Part shown: piece by piece, positions 52,601 through 60,584 of the stretch
Layout: every line of letters starts with the position of its first letter
How positions within the stretch are numbered: position 1 is the stretch's first letter
Assembly (NCBI GenBank): GCA_002439165.1
Contig: DJTE01000038.1
Coordinates: 1-64,000, forward strand
Origin: Chryseobacterium indologenes
Lineage (GTDB): Bacteria; Bacteroidota; Bacteroidia; Flavobacteriales; Weeksellaceae
DNA length: 64,000 bases
Reading direction: 5' to 3'
Notes under the pieces: model-generated
Seen by the model: the letters and a program-made list of their open reading frames with translations, nothing else
Told to the model about the DNA's origin: nothing
Databases searched by the model: none
Made by a program: the position numbers and the translations under genes

Positions 52601-55242
52601 GTGCTGGCAGAAAATCCTGAGTACTGATCAAAAAACACATTGTCATAAATAGTAGGAAGCCCGCAGTTGGAAGTTACTCTTGCTGAGGACGGATCCATAG
52701 ACCAGTGGCTGAGGTCGTTCCAGTTTCCGTTTCCTCCTTTCCAATAAAAGTTTTTTGCCGCAGGAAGTGTAAAATTAATGCCGCTGTTGCTGCCGTTATC
52801 AATGGAATTGTTGGCATTCACGGGCTTTGCGCCGGCAACAGGAGTAACATATACCGCATTAATTCCGGAGATCATCATTCTGTTCAGTTCCACAAAACCG
52901 GTTCCGTTGATGTTATTTCCCAGAATAAGATTATTGCCTCCGTTTCCGGTAAGATTGACATGAAGATCACAGTCTGCACGGTTGTACACAAAAGTATCCG
53001 TAGCTCTGAGATTGGAAGAGTTGCTGAAAGTAATATGGGAAGGAGCGTTAATCATTACGTTCTTTACCGTGTTCGTATTGGTGAGTGTGGTGTAGTTTCC
53101 GGAACTGATCTGAAACAGATTGGCCTTTATATCAGAAAAAGTGGCGGTACCATTTCCTTCCTGGTAGATACTTCCGAAAAAATGGTTGGGATCTGCCGAA
53201 TAATACCGGCCGCTGTAAGTATTGCTGATGTATACGGCTGTGTTGGGAGCATTGATCTGTTGTGCTGTGGAAATATAAAGGGCAGGAGTCCTGATAAGGC
53301 CATTATCTATGGAAACATTCTTTCCGCCCAGCCTGAAAGCCCCGCCTACTGATATTTTTCTGCCATCGGCAGACAGGCTGCTTACCAGCGTAGAAACAGT
53401 ACTTGATTCATTAAAATTAAAATCTAGAGTAACACTTACATCATAAGGAGCTGCCCAGCTTGCCGGAAGTAAACGGAACTCATCATTAATACCGATAATA
53501 TGAATTCTGTTCACAGTTTGCCCTTCAAAATTCATATACCGTACTGCCGGTGGATCGGTATTTCTATATTTCTGGAAACTGAACAGGCCGGCTGATGCCG
53601 TCATATCTTTCTGAAGATAGATATTTCCGTAAATATAGTTGTTGGTCACACTGTAAACAGGATTTCCGGGAGCATTGCTCCAGGTCATATTCCGGAAATA
53701 TGCAGTGTTTCCGACAGGATTGGTAATGGTATTATTTCCTGCTGTAAATCCCGAATTAACATCAAAAACAACATCATCATACATGGTTGGAACGCAGTTG
53801 GCTGATGCTCCTCCGGATGAAAAAGACCATTTGGACGGATCATCCCACGCTCCTGAACCAATCCTGTAATACGTTTTGCCTGTCAGTCCTGTATAGGTTA
53901 TATTCCCCGTATTTCCGCCACCGTCTATGGATGCGGTTACTGCTGCGCCACCGGTTAATTTGGTGTTGTTTAAAGTATAACCCGAGAAATGGGCTCCGGC
54001 ACCACTGTTGATACCAGCCGGCATGATAAGATTAACAAAATAGGAACTGTTCATTCCTCCGAAAACAGGCAGAGCTGCGTTTTTACAGGATAGATTGGCA
54101 GTCAGAGTCTGATTAACATTAAAAGAACCTGAATTGGCTATTGAATTAAACAGACAGTCACCTCCGTTCAGGATGAGATTATTGATGGTATACCTGGCCA
54201 GATAACCGAAATAAAATCTGTTGAGTCCATTTCCCAGAGAACAGGTGTTGAATTCATTTTCTGCCGCATAAAAATTAGCAATTCCGCTGTCTGTGGTTAA
54301 AGTATTGACCTTAAGCCTGGCAATATTGTAGGTGATATTGGATGTTCCGATAGTATAGTTTACATTTCCCAATAAGTTCAGGGTATTGATCTCGTATTGC
54401 CCGGTTCCGGTGGTGGTGATAAGCTGGCCCCCGGATGTCCCGGTAATATCATCTGCCTTCAGGTAGGTACCTACGGAAATCTGGTTCCGCATAATGATCT
54501 TTTTAATATCCTGGGTAGAAGGAACAGATAACTGCCCTGAAACCGTTGCCTGCGTAAGATTGGCATTAGGTGTGTAAGTTGAGGTTCCGCCTGTGGAAGT
54601 AAGCTGTACCGTTCCGAAATCAGAAACCGCCGCTGAGCTGTAACTGATATCACCGGTTACCCTGATATTCTTATTATTGGGATCCAATACACTGCTGCCT
54701 CCTATGGTAAAGGAAAAATAGCCGTTGGTATAGAAATCATTGATCAGTTTAAAACTTCCGGTTCCTAAAAAATTAACTGACGACTGATAACTGGAAGAGA
54801 GGTAAAGAGGATCTATGAGGTTCCCGGGAATATCAATAATATTGGGAGTAGGGTTAATGCTGTCAGAATAAAGATTCATCGTCATATTATAATAACTTCC
54901 TACATTTCCTCTCCATTTCAGGTTTCCGTAAATATTGAATACTGTTCCCTGGTTGAAGTTGATTTTTCCTGTAAAAGAATCGTCTATAATGAAGTCTTTC
55001 GCAATGATGGAAGGAGAGGCATTGATGGTTCCCCCCGAAGCCGTAAAGCCGCTTCCTGAAGTAAAGTACACATTGTCATACCGGGAAGGAATAATGGTTG
55101 CCTGCTGTCCGGATGAAGAGCCGATGCGCCAGTGGTTCAGATCGCTCCAGCTGCCGGCACCTCCCACCCAATAGTAGCTGTTCTGTGCGAAAATACTGCT
55201 GCTTATCAACAGAAGCAGAATGAGATATAATTTAATTTTCAT
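49663..55242 (-). CDS. giant secreted repeat protein with four YYWxGGxGxWxDxxHW units
   Basis: A 1859-residue protein with a signal peptide (MKIKLYLILLLLISSSIFA, then QNSYYW). A long unit is repeated about four times, each starting with an aromatic-rich motif: YYWVGGAGSWSDLNHW (about 23), YYRIGSGAWDDPSKW (about 457), FYWKGGNGNWNDLSHW (about 832) and LYWIGGQGEWNDPLHW (about 1211). Each is followed by DNV(Y/F)F...SGFTA and many short Asn/Thr/Ser-rich strands, like a right-handed beta-helix surface protein. A PKD-like region comes near 1575-1660. The C-terminus is a weak GxVIY...GVENGKW module, not a clear T9SS domain. It is transcribed after the S74 fibre gene. Confidence 0.85.
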   Translation of the reverse strand: MKIKLYLILLLLISSSIFAQNSYYWVGGAGSWSDLNHWRIGSSSGQQATIIPSRYDNVYFTSGSGFTASGGTINASPSIIAKDFIIDDSFTGKINFNQGTVFNIYGNLKWRGNVGSYYNMTMNLYSDSINPTPNIIDIPGNLIDPLYLSSSYQSSVNFLGTGSFKLINDFYTNGYFSFTIGGSSVLDPNNKNIRVTGDISYSSAAVSDFGTVQLTSTGGTSTYTPNANLTQATVSGQLSVPSTQDIKKIIMRNQISVGTYLKADDITGTSGGQLITTTGTGQYEINTLNLLGNVNYTIGTSNITYNIARLKVNTLTTDSGIANFYAAENEFNTCSLGNGLNRFYFGYLARYTINNLILNGGDCLFNSIANSGSFNVNQTLTANLSCKNAALPVFGGMNSSYFVNLIMPAGINSGAGAHFSGYTLNNTKLTGGAAVTASIDGGGNTGNITYTGLTGKTYYRIGSGAWDDPSKWSFSSGGASANCVPTMYDDVVFDVNSGFTAGNNTITNPVGNTAYFRNMTWSNAPGNPVYSVTNNYIYGNIYLQKDMTASAGLFSFQKYRNTDPPAVRYMNFEGQTVNRIHIIGINDEFRLLPASWAAPYDVSVTLDFNFNESSTVSTLVSSLSADGRKISVGGAFRLGGKNVSIDNGLIRTPALYISTAQQINAPNTAVYISNTYSGRYYSADPNHFFGSIYQEGNGTATFSDIKANLFQISSGNYTTLTNTNTVKNVMINAPSHITFSNSSNLRATDTFVYNRADCDLHVNLTGNGGNNLILGNNINGTGFVELNRMMISGINAVYVTPVAGAKPVNANNSIDNGSNSGINFTLPAAKNFYWKGGNGNWNDLSHWSMDPSSARVTSNCGLPTIYDNVFFDQYSGFSASTITSISLENSVQVNNLTFSGLPASARSHFAGSNNYYSMGINGDLTLHPGYYDAGYFSGFIFINTAGKAAGISKAVYPNGGNTNFTFSGNANWKVYRGTGTFDMNGGNINQNNTAGTLDLTGTLLNINNATFNGKEVLLSNSDITLRAFTANTQQPVISNNSILRLNSVLGGQSNFSANNLAHYFERIDYKSINLNTTAYFSMQGGTVNHFNMLQGTFYTQPYSLQITGLNVNHLNIQKSNSVIFAGNITVNNSMLLQGGCLEDERVIISGDNSVRQIIISGYNPTDFVIDRVQLKNVSSSGGQTYITSSSKNLGGVTGFSFSDTLTAAPRDLYWIGGQGEWNDPLHWSLTSGGVPVTGCNPPRSNDNVFFDQNSGFTASQKSITITGTNAFAHNVTFNNAPNSPNLGVYSTNSSYYLNIYGNLTLQPDMTTFSGTSFINMVQNPALIKTRYIDTKGVNVNIAIPADKDDFELLSAYTGNIGGTNVKSFKSNNFPMTGGVSFIYNQNVNPVLDFRQSVINTGSYSFKVNAGGIPVTIQAEGSKITTQNFAVTVPNISDFNEIVITGYGTLNGGNTVHNFNKVTFLGGAGVSTLASAGRYKILYFNPGNYTIADGQIITENLFMTGTPCNRINISRTAASGQSSVTLDPAAAYTMFYASVRDMNFSRTVSAYGNSQDLGNTTNLTIVPTNVQAAGFGGNKTLCASEFPKTYDAATLFGTDANASYTWTKVNQPGSGVISTSPLVTFTQPGNYSVKVVYAQDGCNITENFTISSVTMPVDNTVTAPVSAVQQVTGDVQVKFKGSLAQTYIFTYSVNSGPDQDITSAANGEAVILHPKNQAGTFVYRLKSIRFASGEACPLLLNNKNIVININPECTVPGVTMLMNGILRGCTASMGARRLSETDPVTVISPPVDSGATKLISGTGITVKEGNDVLLIRNSGALPETLVLPVQKPHARGAVIYHNDHFYEGVENGKWIRVDND

Positions 55243-55314
55243 TGTTTTGGAATTACAGATTAATAATGCCTGAAACCTTATGATCTCAGGTAGATGTAAA
55301 CTCGTGATTCAGGA

Positions 55315-56160
55315 TTATTTTGCCTTTTTCAGGTCCCGGATCTCTTTCTGTAATTCATCTATTTTTTTACCCTGCTCCTGAACCGTCTGCAGCAGGAGGG
55401 GAATAAGTTCATTATAATTTACTGATTTATACCCTTCATTGTCGGTACTCACAATATTCGGAAGGACTTTTTCCACTTCCTGGGCGATCAGGCCGTACTG
55501 AAGCTGTGCATTTCCGCCTTTCTTTTTCCCTTTCTCATTCCAGAAGTAAGAAACGGGTCTCAGTTTTGATAATACTTCCGAAGAAGACTGGACAGGGGTA
55601 ATATCCTGTTTCAGCCGCTCGTCAGAATTATAATCTATGGCACTGGCTTTTACCGTTCCGGCTACGTCAAGTTTTGCCGATGCGGAAGGCGATGTACCTA
55701 TTCCCACACTTCCGGTTCCTGAGAATACAAGGTTTTTGCCGTTAAGATCTACATTTCTGGATGCCAAAGGTGTTGTAATGCTGCCATCTGCCGTGTATAT
55801 GTTGGAACTTACACTTTCCCAGGCAGTTCCGCTCCAGTAATAATAGCCGGATTGGGTGATCTTGGCCACTTTTGCAGTAGGAGAGGCCGGAGCAGAGGTT
55901 GCATAGATCATCAGGGATTCTGTTCCGGGCTGTATATTATTGGTCATTGTCTGAATCTGGTCACCTGTAAGACGGGGAATCATCAGACCTTCTGTTTGCG
56001 AAGCTCCGTCTGTTTTTGCCCGGATATCTAAAGTAGATTTCGGATCAGGTGTATTAATCCCGACCTGGGAAAACAGGAATGAACAGGAAGCAATGCTTCC
56101 GATAAGGCAGAGTTTAGACACTGCAGTGCTGCCAGCCTGCAGGATAGTAGAGTTTTTCAT
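55315..56160 (-). CDS. fibre-like secreted protein with C-terminal S74 chaperone domain
   Basis: The 281-residue protein begins with a signal-like region (to about 31), then VGINTPDPKSTLDI and GLMIPRLTGDQIQTM, a common start of flavobacterial surface proteins. Residues about 178-250 form an S74 intramolecular chaperone domain. The proposed Ser-Lys pair of endosialidase-type S74 domains is present as S179DERLK184, with the same 5-residue spacing, so self-cleavage is possible. Residues 257-280 are a coiled coil that could trimerise. It precedes the 1859-residue gene by 72 bases in one leftward unit. Confidence 0.88.
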   Translation of the reverse strand: MKNSTILQAGSTAVSKLCLIGSIASCSFLFSQVGINTPDPKSTLDIRAKTDGASQTEGLMIPRLTGDQIQTMTNNIQPGTESLMIYATSAPASPTAKVAKITQSGYYYWSGTAWESVSSNIYTADGSITTPLASRNVDLNGKNLVFSGTGSVGIGTSPSASAKLDVAGTVKASAIDYNSDERLKQDITPVQSSSEVLSKLRPVSYFWNEKGKKKGGNAQLQYGLIAQEVEKVLPNIVSTDNEGYKSVNYNELIPLLLQTVQEQGKKIDELQKEIRDLKKAK

Positions 56161-56204
56161 AGTTTCTTAAATGCTTTTTATTGTAGTCGTATATTCAGAA
56201 TTCC

Positions 56205-56741
56205 TTAGTGTAGTTTTTTTAATAATTCCCGGAGTATTATTTTCGATTTTTCAATTAATTCATTGGATCTGTAAAGCTGGCTGGTAAGGATGGAACTTTC
56301 AAACAGAAGATAAATGTGGGCTGCCAGAAGCTCATCTTCAATCTCGCTGCTGAAAGAAATTCTCAGTCTGTTTTTATGGTCCCTGATGACATCATGGATC
56401 TTGGTTTTCTCCGCAGAAACTTCAGACAGCAGGTTGAGAAAACTGCAGCCTCTGAAATTTTCCTTTTTATTCATGTAGATGAGGAAATCGAATGACTTTA
56501 TCAGTTTGTCTTTAAGATCAGCAGCTCCTGAAGTAAAACTGACCAGTTCAGACACCCAGTAATCATATCTTCTTTTCAGAAATTCAATGCATAGGTCATC
56601 CTTTGATTTAAAATGCTGATAGAAGCTTGCCTTTGAAACACCTGAATCTTCAATAATCTGGTTGATCCCGGTATTGTTATACCCCTGTTGATGAAACAAA
56701 ACAGAAGCGGTATTTAAAATTCTTTCGCGAGGTCGGTACAT
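56205..56741 (-). CDS. TetR family transcriptional regulator
   Basis: This 178-residue regulator has the TetR helix-turn-helix at the start (ILNTASVLFHQQGYNNTGIN, then IIEDSGVSKASFYQHFKSKD) and a helical ligand domain with LIKSFDFLIYMNKKENFRGC. It lies 44 bases upstream of the S74 fibre gene on the same strand and is divergent from the gene at 56956, so either may be its target. Ligand unknown. Confidence 0.93.
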   Translation of the reverse strand: MYRPRERILNTASVLFHQQGYNNTGINQIIEDSGVSKASFYQHFKSKDDLCIEFLKRRYDYWVSELVSFTSGAADLKDKLIKSFDFLIYMNKKENFRGCSFLNLLSEVSAEKTKIHDVIRDHKNRLRISFSSEIEDELLAAHIYLLFESSILTSQLYRSNELIEKSKIILRELLKKLH

Positions 56742-56955
56742 TTGTGAATTATTTTCACAAATATAAATAAAAGATGGACTGACTGGTCTGTATTGTTAAA
56801 AAAAACTTAAAAATAATTTAATATTCTTATGAAAAAGACGTCATATATTTCTATGAAGGCTCATTTAATGGGAATTTTCAGGATATTCACCATATCTCAA
56901 ATTTTTTCACCATTTTGCATATTCATAAAAATTAACCCCCAAATTAAATCACAAA

Positions 56956-57558
56956 ATGAATGAATTTCCGAAAATTTTATCCGATAAAACAGTCAATGAA
57001 AGACATTTTGATTTCAGAAAAGCATTATTTGACCTTAATGCAGAAGACATCCGTCCTGAACATATAGAAATACTTACCGGAATCTATATGGCCACCAAAC
57101 AGATCGATTACCGTAATAAAATTCTGAGACTGCTCTATGATTTCAATACTCCCGGACTCAGTCCTTTTTTTGATGCAGCCTATAAAAAAGAACGGTATCT
57201 GGATATGAAAGTATATGCCCTCAGAGGGCTGGCCAGGTTTGCAGAAGAAAAAGAAATAGAAAAGCTGGTCAGTAAGCTGAAGGTTTCTCTTGCAAAAAGG
57301 GAAGAAACCACACCTTACAATTACCAGGAATACGAGCTGCTGAGAGGAAAAAATGCCCTTCCTTACCTTGCTGAAAAATATGGCTATACTTGTTTCCTTG
57401 AGCTTCTGGCACAGGTAAACGAACAGTACGGGAGAATGCCCGATGAATTTAAAGGACATTTTACAACAGATGAGGATGGTGAATTTGTCCAGTTAAAAAG
57501 TCCCGCGGAAAGTTCAATGCTGATCGACAGCTTTTTTAAGCGGTTAAAAGAGAAATAA
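56956..57558 (+). CDS. HEAT-like helical repeat protein
   Basis: A 200-residue cytoplasmic protein, all helical, with repeats such as ILTGIYMATKQIDYRNKILR and LDMKVYALRGLARFAEEKEI that resemble HEAT-type pairs. No enzyme motif is seen. The spacing of charged residues suggests a protein-binding scaffold. It starts 214 bases from the divergent TetR gene. The exact family is not clear. Confidence 0.7.
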   Translation: MNEFPKILSDKTVNERHFDFRKALFDLNAEDIRPEHIEILTGIYMATKQIDYRNKILRLLYDFNTPGLSPFFDAAYKKERYLDMKVYALRGLARFAEEKEIEKLVSKLKVSLAKREETTPYNYQEYELLRGKNALPYLAEKYGYTCFLELLAQVNEQYGRMPDEFKGHFTTDEDGEFVQLKSPAESSMLIDSFFKRLKEK

Positions 57559-57876
57559 TCTTTCTGTAAATTTCTTTACAGGCTTCTAAAATATTCAATG
57601 TCGGAAAGGCGATGGAAATTTTTGAATTAAGAGAAGATTACCTGATAAAAATTACCCGTTTGTGGTATTTAATCTGAATCATAAAATACTCAACTTAGTA
57701 ACTGAAAACGGATTAACGAACCATCCATTTATTAATTGTATAGAAACAAATGATTTTTTCTGGTCAGGAAATTAATATTTTTTTGACATCTTTTCACCGT
57801 CTCCGACTCAGCAAAAACGGTTTTATACCTGCCTGATATTTTTTTATACCCCAATTCCAATCCTTATATTTGATTT
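57559..57876. other. intergenic region with a possible decayed short gene
   Basis: A 318-base gap. From 57612 to 57775 two plus-strand frames join by a one-base shift near 57645. The first encodes MEIFELREDYLIK and the second continues NYPFVVFNLNHKILNLVTEN and GLTNHPFINCIETNDFFWSG before TAA. It may be a remnant. TATATTTG at 57865-57872 is the likely -7 element of the next gene. Confidence 0.35.
57865..57872 (+). promoter_or_regulatory. predicted -7 element very close to the M1 peptidase start
   Basis: TATATTTG is an exact consensus match ending only four bases before the ATG at 57877. If used, the transcript would be nearly leaderless. Confidence 0.4.
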
Positions 57877-60444
57877 ATGAAAAAAACAGGTCTGCTGGTA
57901 TTATTTGCTGTTGTTTTTAGCAGTGGCTGCCATGCACAAATAAAATCTTTACCCAGGATCGAACCAGGGGTATCCTACGAGCTGGCTCAGTTGAGAAAAA
58001 ATACACTGAGTGAGATTAAATACGAGATCAGCCTGAAGATTCCGGAAAATAAAACAGAAAGGATTTCCGGGACGGAGGTTATTGGTTTTAACTATAAAAA
58101 ATACGATGAAGCCCCTCTCCAGATCGATTTTAAAGAAGACTTTTCTTCAATATGGTCCGTATCTGTAAACGGACAGGTGACCAAGCCCGTTCAGGAGAAT
58201 GAACATATCATTATCGATGCGAAATACCTGAAATCGGGGTTTAACCGGATTGATTTTACATTCCTTGCGGGAAACGGGGCACTGAACAGACGTGACGACT
58301 ACCTTTATGCTTTATTCGTGCCGGATAGGGCGAGAACCGTGTTTCCGTGTTTTGATCAGCCCAACCTGAAGGCCAGATATTCCCTGACCCTTACCGTTCC
58401 GGAAAAATGGAGTGCTCTGGCCAACGGAAAACTGAAAAGTACCACTGTGCAGCAGGGACAGAAAACATTAAAGTTCGAAGAGTCGGACCTGCTTCCTACC
58501 TATCTTTTTTCTTTTGCTGCCGGAGAATTCAAAACCGCTGTACAACCCATCGGGCAACAGGATTCCCATCTTTTATACCGCGAAACGGATACGCTGAAAA
58601 TAAAAAACAGTATGGATTCTATTTTCACCCTGTACAGGAACTCTCTTGCCTATTATGAAAAATGGACCGGCATAAAACATCCTTTTCAGAAGCATGGAAT
58701 GGCGGCTATTCCTGATTTCCAGTTCGGGGGAATGGAACATCCGGGTGTAATCCTGTTTCAGAATTCAACATTATTTTTAGATCAGAATGCCACACAGAAC
58801 GAACTGAATAACCGTTCCAATCTCATGGCCCATGAAGTGGCCCATCTCTGGTTCGGAGATATGGTTACCATGGATTGGTTCAATGATGTGTGGATGAAAG
58901 AAGTCTTTGCCAATTTTATGGCCGATAAAAGTACCGGTGCTTCTTCCGACCGGCAGGTTTATGATCTGAAATTTTTAACGACACACTTTCCGGCAGCCTA
59001 TTCCGTAGACCGTACCCCGGGAGCCAATCCCATCCGGCAGGTTCTGGATAATCTGCAGAATGCAGGAATGATGTACGGGGCCATTATCTACAACAAAGCT
59101 CCGATCATGATGAGACAGCTGGAACTGCTGGCAGGGGAAGACAGCTTTAAACAGGGAGTAAATGAATATCTTAAAAAATATGCGTACAGCAATGCCACCT
59201 GGCCCGATCTTATTGCTATTCTGGATAAACATACCCCGGAAGACTTACAGAGCTGGAATAAGGTATGGGTGAACGATCCGGGAAGACCTGTAATTGATTA
59301 TGATCTTAAAGATAAAAATAATAAGATTCAGCGTTTTATGATCACCCAGCATCCTGAGTATGGAAAGGAGAAAAAAATCTGGCCCCAGCAATTCCGGATG
59401 AGCCTGTTTTATGCGGATAGGGTTGATAAAGTGGATGTAAAACTGTCCGGAAGACAACAGGAAATTTCTGAGCTGAGAGGGAAAGCAAAACCGCTTTTCA
59501 TCCTGCTGAACTCTTCAGGAATAGGATATGGGGTATTCAGGACGGATAAAGCTCTAATGACCGGCTTTTCTTTGGTGAAAGATCCGGTAAGCCGGGCCAG
59601 TGCCTATATTTCGCTATATGAAAATATGCTGGGCAATTCGGGAGTCAGCCCATCGGATTTGCTGCATTTTTATGCCGGACAGTTACAACAGGAAACAACA
59701 GAGCTGAATATACGCCTTATTACCGGTTATATTTCTACTGTTTTTTGGGGATTCCTGTCCGAAAGTTCGCGGCTTAAAGAGTCCGGAGATCTTGAGAATA
59801 TGCTCTGGAAGGCATTGGAAGTACAGACTGCAAAAAATAATAAAAAAATCCTGTTCGACTGTTACCGGAATATTTTCCGGTCTCAGCAGGCCTATGACCG
59901 TCTGTCTGAGGTCTGGAGACTGAAGAATCCGCCTAAGGACGTATCCCTTAATGAAGACGATTATACCAACCTGGCCCTTTCTTTATCCCTTAGAAATAAT
60001 AATAACAGTGAATTGCTTCAGGAACAGCTGAAAAGAATTACAAATAAAGACCGGATAAAACGTTTCGAAATTATTATGAAAGCAGCCTCATCAGACCGGA
60101 AAACACGTGATGATTTCTTCAGCGGTCTGATGGAAAAACAGAACAGAACCAATGAATCGGCTGTTGGTACGGCATTGGGCTATCTGCACCATCCGTTAAG
60201 ACAGCAGACTTCTGTACACTATCTTCTTCAATCTTTAGATATATTACAGGAAATACAGAAAACGGGGGATATTTTCTTTCCGGATAACTGGCTCCGCTCA
60301 ACATTCGGTAATTATCAGGATCCCCAAGCGCTGGAAATCGTCAATCAGTTTCTTTTACAGCATCCCGGCTATAATGTCATCCTGAAGAATAAAATTCTGC
60401 AGGCAACTGATAACCTGAAAAGAGCCCGGGTACTGGTAAAATAG
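57877..60444 (+). CDS. M1 family metallopeptidase (aminopeptidase N-like), exported
   Basis: An 855-residue M1 aminopeptidase with a signal sequence (MKKTGLLVLFAVVFSSGCHA). The exopeptidase motif is GGMEHPG (about 284-290) in the Bacteroidota form. The zinc site is HEVAH (319-323) with Glu342 after exactly 18 residues, in LWFGDMVTMDWFNDVWMKEV. A beta-domain and an ERAP1-like helical C-terminal domain complete the usual architecture. SSGC near residue 18 could be a lipobox. It should remove N-terminal residues from peptides in the periplasm. It is followed by a long perfect palindrome. Confidence 0.93.
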   Translation: MKKTGLLVLFAVVFSSGCHAQIKSLPRIEPGVSYELAQLRKNTLSEIKYEISLKIPENKTERISGTEVIGFNYKKYDEAPLQIDFKEDFSSIWSVSVNGQVTKPVQENEHIIIDAKYLKSGFNRIDFTFLAGNGALNRRDDYLYALFVPDRARTVFPCFDQPNLKARYSLTLTVPEKWSALANGKLKSTTVQQGQKTLKFEESDLLPTYLFSFAAGEFKTAVQPIGQQDSHLLYRETDTLKIKNSMDSIFTLYRNSLAYYEKWTGIKHPFQKHGMAAIPDFQFGGMEHPGVILFQNSTLFLDQNATQNELNNRSNLMAHEVAHLWFGDMVTMDWFNDVWMKEVFANFMADKSTGASSDRQVYDLKFLTTHFPAAYSVDRTPGANPIRQVLDNLQNAGMMYGAIIYNKAPIMMRQLELLAGEDSFKQGVNEYLKKYAYSNATWPDLIAILDKHTPEDLQSWNKVWVNDPGRPVIDYDLKDKNNKIQRFMITQHPEYGKEKKIWPQQFRMSLFYADRVDKVDVKLSGRQQEISELRGKAKPLFILLNSSGIGYGVFRTDKALMTGFSLVKDPVSRASAYISLYENMLGNSGVSPSDLLHFYAGQLQQETTELNIRLITGYISTVFWGFLSESSRLKESGDLENMLWKALEVQTAKNNKKILFDCYRNIFRSQQAYDRLSEVWRLKNPPKDVSLNEDDYTNLALSLSLRNNNNSELLQEQLKRITNKDRIKRFEIIMKAASSDRKTRDDFFSGLMEKQNRTNESAVGTALGYLHHPLRQQTSVHYLLQSLDILQEIQKTGDIFFPDNWLRSTFGNYQDPQALEIVNQFLLQHPGYNVILKNKILQATDNLKRARVLVK

Positions 60445-60463
60445 AATAAAAGCGGAAGTGTGT

Positions 60464-60506
60464 AAACATAGATTTCCGGGCAGATCTGCCCGGAAATCTA
60501 TGTTTT
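60464..60506 (+). terminator. terminator formed by a 42-bp perfect palindrome
   Basis: Positions 60464-60505 are a perfect palindrome with 21-base arms and no loop bases. Its GC-rich core is TTCCGGGCAGATCTGCCCGG and its ends are AAACATAG / CTATGTTT. It is followed by one more T. It ends the M1 peptidase unit and is the strongest symmetrical element in the window. Confidence 0.8.
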
Positions 60507-60584
60507 GGATTATAATGCTGTTTCTCTGTAAAAAGTCCTTCATTTTTCAGAAAATAACTATCTTCGGCTTCATAAAAAAATAAT

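Noticed and set aside
52705..53352. 215-codon plus-strand frame
   Set aside because: It is the antisense of the 1859-residue repeat protein, whose frame is continuous and has signal peptide and repeats.
49663..55242. Type IX secretion C-terminal sorting domain
   Set aside because: The ends of the two large surface proteins lack the usual glycine/lysine pattern of T9SS type A or B domains; they end in a short GxW module.
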